Origin: Poseidonia sp038127845
Lineage (GTDB): Archaea; Thermoplasmatota; Poseidoniia; Poseidoniales; Poseidoniaceae
Length of the DNA stretch: 64,000 bases
NCBI GenBank assembly: GCA_038127845.1
Contig: JAYPIL010000002.1
Location: forward strand, 5,788 to 69,787
Reading direction: 5' to 3'
Shown here: piece after piece, positions 45,585-53,416 of the stretch
Layout: every line of letters starts with the position of its first letter
How positions within the stretch are numbered: the stretch's first letter is position 1
Made by a program: the position numbers and the translations under genes
The notes under the pieces: generated by a model
Databases searched by the model: none
The model's input: the letters and a program-made list of their open reading frames with translations, nothing else
Told to the model about the DNA's origin: nothing

Positions 45585-45884
45585 TCACTTCCACAAATCG
45601 ACTCCTATGGCCTTGCGAATGGTATCTCGCAGGGTGTTGTCTTCCTCCGTACCAATCCCGAGGACGGTCGGAGATACAGACGCCGATAGTTGGTCTCGCA
45701 ATCTATCGGGCAGTGTAGCCATCACGGCGGAGTCGACCACCATGATACCCACTGATTTGTTGTTGAGTAGGCTTCGAAGGGTGGAGTGCAATTCATCCTC
45801 CCCTTCAGGATTGTAAAGGTCGGACAAACCAGCGAGCTGGAAGCCCAAGGTAAACGCAGGAGAACCAACGACTGCAATCTCCAT
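45585..45884 (-). CDS. atpF: A-type ATP synthase subunit F
   Basis: The 99-residue central-stalk subunit with a CheY-like fold. MEIAVVGSPAFTLGFQLAGL is the typical first strand and helix, followed by VGIMVVDSAVMATLPDRLR, PTVLGIGTEED and the C-terminal helix. It is placed between atpC and atpA as in other archaeal operons. Short, but the N-terminal I-x-V-x-G-x-x-x-x-x-x-G-F-x-L-A-G signature is clear. Confidence 0.92.
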   Translation of the reverse strand: MEIAVVGSPAFTLGFQLAGLSDLYNPEGEDELHSTLRSLLNNKSVGIMVVDSAVMATLPDRLRDQLSASVSPTVLGIGTEEDNTLRDTIRKAIGVDLWK

Positions 45885-45893
45885 AGTATCACC

Positions 45894-46934
45894 TCAAAGA
45901 ACGTGGGCCTCCAACACTTCAGCGGACAGGCCCGCAAGACGGCCACGAACGATCAATCGCAAATCCATGACTTCCTGAACTTTCATGGCAACATAGTGAA
46001 TGATAGGGAGCGCCGATACAGGATGGAGGTAGCTCATCCGTTGCATCATCGCATATTCTCTCGCTTTCATCCACGTCACCACGGCGTCAAGACTGCGGCT
46101 TTCCTCTGCTTCCGACAACGTTGTTTCAAAGGCAGCCATATCGAACTTGTCGCCTGCTCGAAGCAGGTCCATCATGCCGTCACGGCCGCTGGTTGCGATG
46201 GTCGAGAAGGCACGCTTTGGAATCAATCGGCCACCAGGAATCAACAGCGAAACCAATTGTTCGTTGGAAATACCAACGGCACTGGCCTCGAGAATGTTGA
46301 CGATGTTCTTGTGGTCGATTTCAGCAGCAAACAAGCGGGAAAGGAACCGTGCCGGGGCGCCTTTTGATTGAAGCAGGGCTCGCTGAGCCGACGCGTAGTA
46401 GTGTCGGTCAAGGGCATCTTCGTATTCAGAAAGCGTACCGTTTTCGGGGACTTTCGCCAGCGCTGAGCCAAACGATTTCCTGCGCATCAGCGTTGCAGCC
46501 GATTTGAGGTCGTCGCAACTTTCCACCACTTTGAGCCACGGCGTGTTCACGTCGTTGATTTCCGGGAGAATGGAGTTGCCCACCTCTTCCACGGAAACTT
46601 CGTTGTGAATCGCACGCAACACGGCTTTGGCGTTTTGGTACTCAAAGCGGGAGGTGTAAATCTCAATCAGTGGACGAATCGTGGAGTTGGCCATGTTGAC
46701 GATTTCGGTTAACTCGGCCTCAAGATTGTGCGTGAGGGCCGCTTCAACGAGGTCGCCACCGGTCAGTTTGCCTGCGTAGAGGTCGATCTCGTTGCGATAG
46801 CCGATGTCGGCAACAGCCACGGTGAGTTGGTCCACGGACTGGTTGATGAGTTGGCGAAGGCGTGCTCGGTCTGCCAACTTTTGCCGTCGTGCCTTGGCAC
46901 GTGAGACGACATAAGGGGTGTTTCCGAGCATCAT
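45894..46934 (-). CDS. atpC: A-type ATP synthase subunit C
   Basis: A 346-residue all-helical funnel protein coupling the central stalk to the membrane rotor. It has three repeated helical lobes; recognisable segments are IEIYTSRFEYQNAKAVLRA, YYASAQRALLQSK and the EIDHKNIVNILEASAVGIS repeat. The N-terminus MMLGNTPYVVSRAKARRQKL at 46934 follows GAAGGTGA and overlaps the last codons of atpE; a Met seven codons upstream is less likely. Confidence 0.9.
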   Translation of the reverse strand: MMLGNTPYVVSRAKARRQKLADRARLRQLINQSVDQLTVAVADIGYRNEIDLYAGKLTGGDLVEAALTHNLEAELTEIVNMANSTIRPLIEIYTSRFEYQNAKAVLRAIHNEVSVEEVGNSILPEINDVNTPWLKVVESCDDLKSAATLMRRKSFGSALAKVPENGTLSEYEDALDRHYYASAQRALLQSKGAPARFLSRLFAAEIDHKNIVNILEASAVGISNEQLVSLLIPGGRLIPKRAFSTIATSGRDGMMDLLRAGDKFDMAAFETTLSEAEESRSLDAVVTWMKAREYAMMQRMSYLHPVSALPIIHYVAMKVQEVMDLRLIVRGRLAGLSAEVLEAHVL

Positions 46935-46947
46935 GTGTTCACCTTCT

Positions 46948-47511
46948 TCATCCAAACAGTGTTTCGTTCACAGCAGACAGCTGGTTTGACCAGGCACGCT
47001 CAAGCATGTTGTCAAAGCGCATGTCAAACGACACGGACCCGTCTTCGGCCTCGAGGATAAATCCTCCAAGACCATCCACGCTTTCGCCCATTTTTCGGTC
47101 ACCGGCTTCCTTGGAAATGGCAGCGCGGTCAATTTCAACAGGGCGAATCACGAACTTGCCTTTTGCCAATTTCTTGGACTCACCAAGCAAGGACTTCAAC
47201 AAGGCTGCTCGGCCCTTCATGCCGGGGTCGGCGATGTGTTGGCGTGCAGCATCCAATGTTGCATCGAGCACCTTTCGGCGTGCGATGAGGATGTCCTTTT
47301 GGTTGGACTGCCGGGCGCTCGCCACGGTTTCTCGGGCGATTTGTACGGCTTCTTTTTCAGCACGCTGCTGGGCTTCGTCACGGAGGGTGTTGGCTTTGGC
47401 TTCAGCGTCGGCCAAAAGGGTCTTGGCTTCGGCCTTCGCATCAGCAATCAACGCCTTGGCTTCGTTTTCCGCCGCTGCAGCGATGTCGTTCGCAAGTGTT
47501 TCTAGGGTCAT
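46948..47511 (-). CDS. atpE: A-type ATP synthase subunit E
   Basis: The 187-residue peripheral-stalk subunit that pairs with H. The N-terminal half is a long Ala/Lys/Glu coiled coil (ADAKAEAKTLLADAEAKANT), and the C-terminal half is the globular head domain contacting subunit B, with ARRKVLDATLDAAR and the late MGESVDGLGGFILEAEDGSV strand pair. This matches archaeal AtpE. It ends by overlapping the atpC start. Confidence 0.92.
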   Translation of the reverse strand: MTLETLANDIAAAAENEAKALIADAKAEAKTLLADAEAKANTLRDEAQQRAEKEAVQIARETVASARQSNQKDILIARRKVLDATLDAARQHIADPGMKGRAALLKSLLGESKKLAKGKFVIRPVEIDRAAISKEAGDRKMGESVDGLGGFILEAEDGSVSFDMRFDNMLERAWSNQLSAVNETLFG

Positions 47512-47570
47512 GATATCGTCTCCAATGTTTATCGTTCAATTGGGTAGAACCCAACGGACAACCGTCGTCC

Positions 47571-47888
47571 TCAGTTGAGGAAGAGCGGAAGGGCACCGAG
47601 AATCACAATGGATTCTGGGAGAGCGGTGAAGATCAAAGCGACACCGAACTTGCTGCCGTCTTCGGCGAGCATGCCGACAGCAGCGCTGCCGATGGCGGCT
47701 TGGGAGAAACCTGCACCGATGGCAGCAAGGCCAAGGGCAAGTCCGACACCAACGTCGCCGGTCATTCCGTCAGTTGCACTCGAATCGGTTGTGGTTGTCT
47801 CTTCAGCAGCAACACCTTGGGCGACCAAGGCGAGCGTTGCCAAAACGATCAGCGTGCGTAGGCTCATTTTCAGGGTATTCTTGTTCAT
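47571..47888 (-). CDS. atpK: A-type ATP synthase proteolipid subunit K, with signal-peptide-like extension
   Basis: The 105-residue rotor-ring proteolipid. It has two membrane helices forming one hairpin: VGLALGLAAIGAGFSQAAIG (about 47-67) and FGVALIFTALPESIVILGAL (about 81-100). The ion-binding Glu92 is in PES, and Gln63 is in the first helix, a Gln plus Glu-Ser set that in other rotor rings accompanies sodium binding. A third hydrophobic stretch (residues 8-27) followed by VAAEE looks like a cleavable signal peptide, and a Thr/Ser/Asp linker follows. The Shine-Dalgarno AGGAGGT is strong, as expected for a subunit needed in many copies. Confidence 0.93.
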   Translation of the reverse strand: MNKNTLKMSLRTLIVLATLALVAQGVAAEETTTTDSSATDGMTGDVGVGLALGLAAIGAGFSQAAIGSAAVGMLAEDGSKFGVALIFTALPESIVILGALPLFLN

Positions 47889-47919
47889 ATTTTCTACCTC
47901 CTATTTTGTGTCCAGGGGA

Positions 47920-49971
47920 CTATGATTGCCCCTCCGTATGGAGGGTGCGACCGCCAATCGGGGTAAAAACCCGACCGGAGCCGTCGTAGAACTTGCCCAT
48001 CCACTCAACGAAGTGGAGACGGGCTGCGTGGATGCTCGGGGAGAGCAAACCAAGCGCGAGTGCGAATGCTTGAATGAAGAGGAACAACACAAGGCCGAGG
48101 ACAATGGAAACGATGCCGCTTCCCGACCACATCAGATCCCATCCCATCGTGATGGACACTTCTGCGATTTTGACACCGGCAACGCCGACGCCCATGACAC
48201 GCAGGTAGGACAGCGTATTGGCGAGCAATCCGAATGTTTCGATAGGGCCCATGATGAAGCCGCCCGCCCATCCAAACTTCTCAAAGACGGCCAAGCCGAT
48301 GATAAGGCAGCCGACGCCAGCGAGGGTGGCAATTGCATAGGGCGTCAAGTCAAACACACCTTGGTCGGTGGTGAGGAAGCCATAGATGTGGAGCGTTCCA
48401 GCGGCCAAAATGATGATCCAACTTCCCTTTTCGAAGAAGGCTGCTACAACGCCGTGTGCTCGTGCCACGTTGATGAAGCCGAGAATAAAACCGAACATCA
48501 GGTGGGCAACGCCGAGGTAGACCGAGAGCAGAACGTATTCGCTGAGCGACGAGGTGGCTCGATGGAAGGGGATTTTGGTGTAACTCATGTTGAGCGTCTC
48601 CGTAACGAAGGCAGGGAAGTGGATGTTGTTGTACGTCCACGTGTAGAACGCAGCCAGCGGAGAGGCATCGCCCATCTGACCGGTATTGTCCCAGACAAAC
48701 CCGAAGCCTTCGGCGAATAAGAAGCCCCAAATCATGCACCAAACGCCCATCCACTTGAGAATGGTGATGCCGTTCTTGGCGACCGGGTCAGCAGCGAAGG
48801 GTTTCGTGCCGAGCCAAAGCGCAAGAAGGAAGATGACGAATCCGTAGCCAAAGTCACCCAAAATCAACCCGTAAATCATCGGGAAGGTCAGCATGAGGAA
48901 GAAGGTGGGATCAAAGGTGCCGTAGGTCGGGCGACCGACCAAACCAACCATCAGCTCAAACGGCCGAGACACCGCATCGTTCTCCAAAGCCACGGGAGGT
49001 GTAGGCTCTTCGTGGTGGTGGTCGTCGTGGTCGTCGTCGTGATGGTGATGATGGTCGTTCACAAAAGCCTCGATTTCAATGTGAGAGGCCATGGAGTCGA
49101 GTGCTTGGCGCACATCAGCACCCTTTGAAGTCGGCACCCATGCATCAAGCGCAAAGGCTTGACCGGTGACGGCGAGTTGCGTTGGAGCGGTGTGAATTTC
49201 GTCTTCCTTGGAGAGGTACTCGTGGATGGCGAGGATGTTGCGTCCGTTGTTGCGGGCCCAGCGAGTTGCGTCTTCTGAAGCAGAGTACATTGTCCCTTCA
49301 ACTTCCTTCCGCTTCGCCACCAGACCTTTCAGGGCTTCAGAAGCAGACCCGTCAATTGCGGGCACCTGCACGGGTTTCCCGCCGAGTTCACCAAGTGCCA
49401 TCTGCACTTCGGCCCCTTCGCTTGGAAGGCAGGCAACAGCCACGATACCGGGTGCGGAAGCGAGTTGGACTTTGGAAGCCAAGGCGCCGAAAACGCCTCG
49501 TGCTTTGCTCGCCTTCTTGGTTTCGGAAACATACACTTCCACACGGTCGGAGCCGGCGAGGAGGTCGAGATCCATGTTCAACGGGGCGAGGCGTTGCAAC
49601 AGGTGAATCTGTTCATCGAGCGAGGCGAGTTCGGCCTCTGCATCCCGTTGGGTGTCAAGCAGGTCAAGGCCCTTCTGAAGTTCCTCGGAAAACGTGCCGT
49701 CAAGCAGTTCTTTGACACGCTGAAGCGGAACGGGGCCGTCGCCGTTGACGGGCTTGAACGCTGAGACGGCTGCTCGGACCTTGGCCAGAAGCGAGCTCAC
49801 GTGGTTGGCTTCATCGGATTCAGCGGAGCGACCCACCTGTACGCCGTCCTCAAAGTTCGTGTACGACTCGATGTGAACGCATCCTAGGTTGGTGCATGTT
49901 CGCAAGACGTCCGCCATACGGTCCACGGGGGCAGCCACGGTCAGTCGTGACATGGCTACCGTGTCAAACAT
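47920..49971 (-). CDS. atpI: A-type ATP synthase subunit I (a), with His-rich insertion
   Basis: The 683-residue membrane stator subunit with the ion half-channels. The N-terminal cytosolic part (1 to about 340) has two coiled-coil arms and lobes; the C-terminal half has about eight membrane spans, including TFPMIYGLILGDFGYG and NTLSYLRVMGVGVAGVKIAE, with the essential Arg in SYLRV. Between the two halves residues 305-322 form a His/Asp run (NDHHHHHDDDHDDHHH), unusual for the family and possibly metal-binding. It may start at the Met six codons downstream (MSRLTVAAP). It follows atpH by about ten bases. Confidence 0.95.
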   Translation of the reverse strand: MFDTVAMSRLTVAAPVDRMADVLRTCTNLGCVHIESYTNFEDGVQVGRSAESDEANHVSSLLAKVRAAVSAFKPVNGDGPVPLQRVKELLDGTFSEELQKGLDLLDTQRDAEAELASLDEQIHLLQRLAPLNMDLDLLAGSDRVEVYVSETKKASKARGVFGALASKVQLASAPGIVAVACLPSEGAEVQMALGELGGKPVQVPAIDGSASEALKGLVAKRKEVEGTMYSASEDATRWARNNGRNILAIHEYLSKEDEIHTAPTQLAVTGQAFALDAWVPTSKGADVRQALDSMASHIEIEAFVNDHHHHHDDDHDDHHHEEPTPPVALENDAVSRPFELMVGLVGRPTYGTFDPTFFLMLTFPMIYGLILGDFGYGFVIFLLALWLGTKPFAADPVAKNGITILKWMGVWCMIWGFLFAEGFGFVWDNTGQMGDASPLAAFYTWTYNNIHFPAFVTETLNMSYTKIPFHRATSSLSEYVLLSVYLGVAHLMFGFILGFINVARAHGVVAAFFEKGSWIIILAAGTLHIYGFLTTDQGVFDLTPYAIATLAGVGCLIIGLAVFEKFGWAGGFIMGPIETFGLLANTLSYLRVMGVGVAGVKIAEVSITMGWDLMWSGSGIVSIVLGLVLFLFIQAFALALGLLSPSIHAARLHFVEWMGKFYDGSGRVFTPIGGRTLHTEGQS

Positions 49972-49980
49972 GGAATCGCC

Positions 49981-50298
49981 TCAAGCAGATGTCAGTGCGT
50001 CAACAACCATTTGGACAGCCTTGTCCTGGTTGCTTGCGGAGTTGGATTCGATGGCTGCCACTTCTTTGGCACCGGAAGACTTGACGCCAACGGCTTCGCC
50101 TTGAGCCTTTGACCGGGCTTCGTCGAGAATGGACTGCGTCATCGCAACTGTCTCGTCAGCCGCTTTTTGGACAAGTTCCGTTGACTGGCGGCGGGCATCG
50201 GAGAGGATCTTCGACGCTTCTTCTTGTGCGTCAGAGAGCCGTTTCTCCGCATCTTGCTCTGCGGTTTTGATGCTTCGGAGGACTTCGGACATACCCAT
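49981..50298 (-). CDS. atpH: A-type ATP synthase subunit H
   Basis: The 105-residue peripheral-stalk coiled-coil subunit that pairs with E. It begins MGMSEVLRSIKTAEQDAEKRL and continues with heptad-rich sequence (SDAQEEASKILSDARRQSTE, AMTQSILDEARSKAQGEA), the usual right-handed coiled-coil partner. The ATG at 50298 follows CAGGTG; a GTG at 50307 is also in frame. It is the first subunit gene of the operon, 36 bases after the methyltransferase stop. A CATAAACC on the minus strand near 50340 could be its own TATA box. Confidence 0.85.
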   Translation of the reverse strand: MGMSEVLRSIKTAEQDAEKRLSDAQEEASKILSDARRQSTELVQKAADETVAMTQSILDEARSKAQGEAVGVKSSGAKEVAAIESNSASNQDKAVQMVVDALTSA

Positions 50299-50334
50299 CA
50301 AGAACACCTGTTGATTTCCCCACCTAAGGAGGGT

Positions 50335-51111
50335 TTATGAGTCTAACGAACCGCCTTGCTGGGCTCTTTCCTTCGGTTTCGTGCCACGGAAGCGGCTTGC
50401 CATCCCAAATGGATACAACAATCGCCCCTGAACATCCTCAAAACCAACCCTTCGCATCATCGTTCGATAGTATCCATTGGTGCCATAGTGCGTGTAGCTC
50501 TTTGCCAAGCCTTTCCACGGGTGATTTTTCTCCCGGGTGATGATTCGAGCGAGCAATTGAACAACCGTGTTCATCCAAAGGTAGCCGAAGAAGCCGTGGA
50601 GTTTGTTGGCTTTACCGGCGTCGCACATCACCAAGCGCCCGCCCGGTTTCAGTACGCGGTATATCTCCCGTAGACCTTGCTCTTTATCCTTGAAATCTCG
50701 GAAGGAAAACAGGCAGAACACCATGTCGTAGGTTGCGTCCGGAAGCGGGATGTCCTCCGCAATGGCTTCCACGTAGGTTGCAGGCCCTTCGCCTCGGGCT
50801 GCTCGCGCTGCATCCACTCGGGGTTGGGCTGTAGCAAGCATTTCGGGAGAGGGGTCAAGACAGGTCACATCGAGTCCAACCAAGTCCTCGGCAAACGAGC
50901 CAGGGCCACACCCGACCTCGAGCACCTTCATCCCGGCCGTGGCATGGTTGCGAACATTCCGTCGCCAACGCTTGTCTTGCCCGAAGGTCATCCACGTGTT
51001 GACGCGATCGTAATTCGGGATGGTGGCCTCAAGTTGGCCTTCCAATTCCTCCCAAGCGTCCGTGTCGATGCCCGACGGGTCAAATCCACCGGTCGCTGAA
51101 CGCTTGCCCAT
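50335..51111 (-). CDS. UbiE/MenG-like SAM-dependent methyltransferase
   Basis: A 258-residue class I methyltransferase. The motif IPNYDRVNTWMTFGQDKRWRR (about 30-50, split) resembles the start of UbiE/MenG C-methyltransferases, which methylate quinone precursors. SAM motif I is VLEVGCGPGSF (63-73); post-motifs are CLDPSPEML, MVFCLFSFRDFKD and LREIYRVLKPGGRLVMCD. These favour the quinone subfamily, in keeping with a respiratory cell that needs methylated menaquinone. No other men gene is nearby. It lies between the KaiC-like trio and the ATP synthase operon on the same strand. Confidence 0.78.
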   Translation of the reverse strand: MGKRSATGGFDPSGIDTDAWEELEGQLEATIPNYDRVNTWMTFGQDKRWRRNVRNHATAGMKVLEVGCGPGSFAEDLVGLDVTCLDPSPEMLATAQPRVDAARAARGEGPATYVEAIAEDIPLPDATYDMVFCLFSFRDFKDKEQGLREIYRVLKPGGRLVMCDAGKANKLHGFFGYLWMNTVVQLLARIITREKNHPWKGLAKSYTHYGTNGYYRTMMRRVGFEDVQGRLLYPFGMASRFRGTKPKERAQQGGSLDS

Positions 51112-51165
51112 GGTGGTGCCGAGCCCCCGACTTTTTTGGACATGTCGTTGTGTCCACGACGACCA

Positions 51166-51969
51166 TCAAGCGATACGTTCCACGGTCTCCGGGGTGATCC
51201 CTTCCTCGGGCGTCACCCGGAACACGAGGATTTTCAGGTTCTCCGGAGCGTTTCGGAATTTGGAGACGATCATTGAATTTTCAAAATCCGTACCGATGGT
51301 TCGAACTTTGAACGACAGCACCATGTCGGCAATGGACGAGAGTTCTTGCTTGATCGATGGGTCTAATCCGTCGGTTGAAACACTGATCATCAGCAGCCCA
51401 CGAACCATCTGAGCGTGCGCTTGAAGCATACGAACCATGGACACAACCCGTGCTGGGTCTTCACGCTGAAGGAAGAAATCCAGGTTGTCCAAAACGGCTC
51501 TGAAGTACGGACCAAGCCCCATGATCTCATTCGTGACTTCGGTGAGGTAATCCTGGTTGTTGTCATCAACAAACCGCGTTTGAGCGAGGCGCTGAATATC
51601 GGCGAGTTGGAATCCCTCGAGTCGGTAGCGACTGGCGAGCAGTTCGCGCTCGAGGACGTTGGCGTTGTATTCTTCACCGATGGTACGGACATTGATGTCC
51701 AGCGGCCACCCGTATTTTTGGAAGATGCGAACAATCTCTTGTTGCCCTTCATCGGTTGCGATGTAGAGGGTGTTGTCGGGCTCCTCGGCAGGAGAGGTAA
51801 ACTGCTTGGCAAACAATTCGCTTCCCGACCCGGTCTCGGTGAAAGCGATCATGGTGAACCCTCGGGGAACACCACCGCGCATTTCGCTGTCGAACTTCGG
51901 CACACCGAAAGAGCCGACGCTACCGAAAAATTCCTCATCCTCGGGGTCAAAGGTCATCTTTCTTGCCAT
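51166..51969 (-). CDS. KaiC/RecA-like protein with degenerate P-loop (paralogue 3)
   Basis: A 267-residue protein of the KaiC/RadA ATPase fold. The start GVPKFDSEMRGGVPRGFTMI and the strand-loop FTETGSGSELFAKQF occupy the P-loop site, but the essential Lys-Thr is Ser-Glu, so nucleotide hydrolysis is unlikely. Later elements TLYIATDEGQQEI, LGPYFRAVLDNLDFFL (Walker B region without the usual D-S) and GLLMISVST follow the fold order, as does the C-terminal KVRTIGTDFENSMIVSKFRN segment. It starts 11 bases after the neighbouring degenerate paralogue, so the three genes form one operon. Confidence 0.78.
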   Translation of the reverse strand: MARKMTFDPEDEEFFGSVGSFGVPKFDSEMRGGVPRGFTMIAFTETGSGSELFAKQFTSPAEEPDNTLYIATDEGQQEIVRIFQKYGWPLDINVRTIGEEYNANVLERELLASRYRLEGFQLADIQRLAQTRFVDDNNQDYLTEVTNEIMGLGPYFRAVLDNLDFFLQREDPARVVSMVRMLQAHAQMVRGLLMISVSTDGLDPSIKQELSSIADMVLSFKVRTIGTDFENSMIVSKFRNAPENLKILVFRVTPEEGITPETVERIA

Positions 51970-51980
51970 GCATCATCACC

Positions 51981-52565
51981 TCAGAGAAGAACCACCTGAC
52001 CCCGGTCGATGAGGTCGGTGCAGTACGTGTCCAAGTTCGCTAACACCAACGGTGGCGTTTGGTCTGGAACGTTGAGAATCACGGACAGAACCTCGCGTTG
52101 TCGGAAGGTGTTGATGAAGGTGTGGAGGTACTCTGCAAGCATTCGGTCGTCGTTGTAAATGGCGAGCGCATTGACGCTGTCGAGGAAGACAAAGTTTCGC
52201 TGGTTGTTCACCGTACGAAGGGTGTAGAGGGTGCGCAAAAGAATGCTCTCCAGCATGATGGGGCTGTCAATGAACGTGATGTTGGGGTAGGGCACATCGG
52301 TCCCACCGAGCACACCAGAAGAGACAAGGTCGAGGAAATGAATGCCAGAAACATCAACGCCAACCGCTTCAAAGGCCTGAATGATTTCGACAGCACCTCT
52401 GCTTGCTGAGATGTACACGCCACCCATCTCAAACATCTGCATGAGCGGCACCATGGTGCTGGCCGTGACGGCGAAGGTGTTGGCTGCGCTCATCCGAACC
52501 TGAACGGAACTGCTCAGGGAGACTTGGGTCAGTTGTTCTGCGATTCGCTGATCGAGTTCAAACAT
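51981..52565 (-). CDS. KaiC/RecA-like protein lacking the P-loop (paralogue 2)
   Basis: A 194-residue shortened relative of the KaiC fold. TMVPLMQMFEMGGVYISASRG begins near where the P-loop would be, but no G-x-x-x-x-G-K is present. FVFLDSVNALAIYNDD corresponds to a Walker B strand with the Asp-Ser pair retained, and EVLSVILNVPD follows. The protein may serve as a structural subunit with the intact neighbour. The ATG at 52565 follows the stop of the upstream gene by two bases (TGAACATG), a tight coupling. Confidence 0.72.
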   Translation of the reverse strand: MFELDQRIAEQLTQVSLSSSVQVRMSAANTFAVTASTMVPLMQMFEMGGVYISASRGAVEIIQAFEAVGVDVSGIHFLDLVSSGVLGGTDVPYPNITFIDSPIMLESILLRTLYTLRTVNNQRNFVFLDSVNALAIYNDDRMLAEYLHTFINTFRQREVLSVILNVPDQTPPLVLANLDTYCTDLIDRGQVVLL

Positions 52566-52567
52566 GT

Positions 52568-53350
52568 TCACTGCCCCCATCTGGATGTTTTGTCACCCGA
52601 AGCGCCCCATTTCAGCATGGGAATGAGCATCACGCCCAAGGGTGTGAGTTCGATTGCATGCTTGGCCCGACTGTGCGACGTACCTCTCATCTTGACGACT
52701 TGCAAGAATCGAAGCAAGTGCCCCATGCGCTCAGCATCACCCATGACAATGATGCCGTCGGCGATGGCTTCTTCCACACCAAACGACGACCAGTGCGCGT
52801 TCTCCGTAGCCGAAGTGATTTCGGAAATCAGAATGGTCGTGCACCCGAGTGTCGCCAACTTCTTCCCGAGGGTAAAGAGGAAATCTCGAATCAATTGTTC
52901 GGATTTAATCTTGTAACAGAGCGTGGTGACTGAATCGATGACCAACCGGGTGACACCGATGGTGTTCACGATGTCCACGATGGATTTGATGAGTGCGTGC
53001 ACGTCGTCAAGGTCGAAGGAGGCTTTCTCCAATCCGAGCCACGAATACAACACGTCCATGTCAAACACGTTGATGAGACCCGAATCGACCATGTTCATGT
53101 CAAAGAACGCATACTGACGGATGTTCTCAAGCAGTTTCACCGAGGGTTCCGTGGCGGTAAAGTGGGCACAAGCCTCACCGGCCAGCGCACCCCGAACGAG
53201 GAATTCCATGCCGAGCGTGGTTTTTCCGGAACCGCAGGTCCCAGCAGCGAGAACCGTTGACCCGTAAGGAATGCCGCCTCGCAAAATCTCATCCAATCCG
53301 TGGATGCCCGTTACGCATCGATCTCGTGTGTAAACGCTGCTAGGCTGCAT
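52568..53350 (-). CDS. KaiC-family ATPase (intact, paralogue 1)
   Basis: A 260-residue RecA-fold ATPase. DRCVTGIHGLDEILRGGIP is the usual KaiC start, followed by Walker A AGTCGSGKTTLGMEFLVRG and a second-strand HFTATEPSVKLLEN. Walker B is RLVIDSVTTLCY, with the D-S pair, and TTILISEITSATEN and VVKMRGTSHSRAKHAIELTPLG form the typical C-terminal part. A single KaiC domain like this occurs in signalling ATPases, archaellum ArlH and GvpD-like proteins. It starts at MQPSSVYTRD. It is the only catalytically complete member of the trio at 51.2-53.4 kb. Confidence 0.88.
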   Translation of the reverse strand: MQPSSVYTRDRCVTGIHGLDEILRGGIPYGSTVLAAGTCGSGKTTLGMEFLVRGALAGEACAHFTATEPSVKLLENIRQYAFFDMNMVDSGLINVFDMDVLYSWLGLEKASFDLDDVHALIKSIVDIVNTIGVTRLVIDSVTTLCYKIKSEQLIRDFLFTLGKKLATLGCTTILISEITSATENAHWSSFGVEEAIADGIIVMGDAERMGHLLRFLQVVKMRGTSHSRAKHAIELTPLGVMLIPMLKWGASGDKTSRWGQ

Positions 53351-53416
53351 GGGACCAAACAGGAGGAGAGGCCGCAGGTTGATGAAGTGTTTGCAACACA
53401 CCAATCAGAACCGAGG

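Noticed and set aside
49006..49058. Triplet repeat as possible CRISPR or tandem repeat array
   Set aside because: It is in frame within atpI and simply encodes the His/Asp run; there are no spacers.
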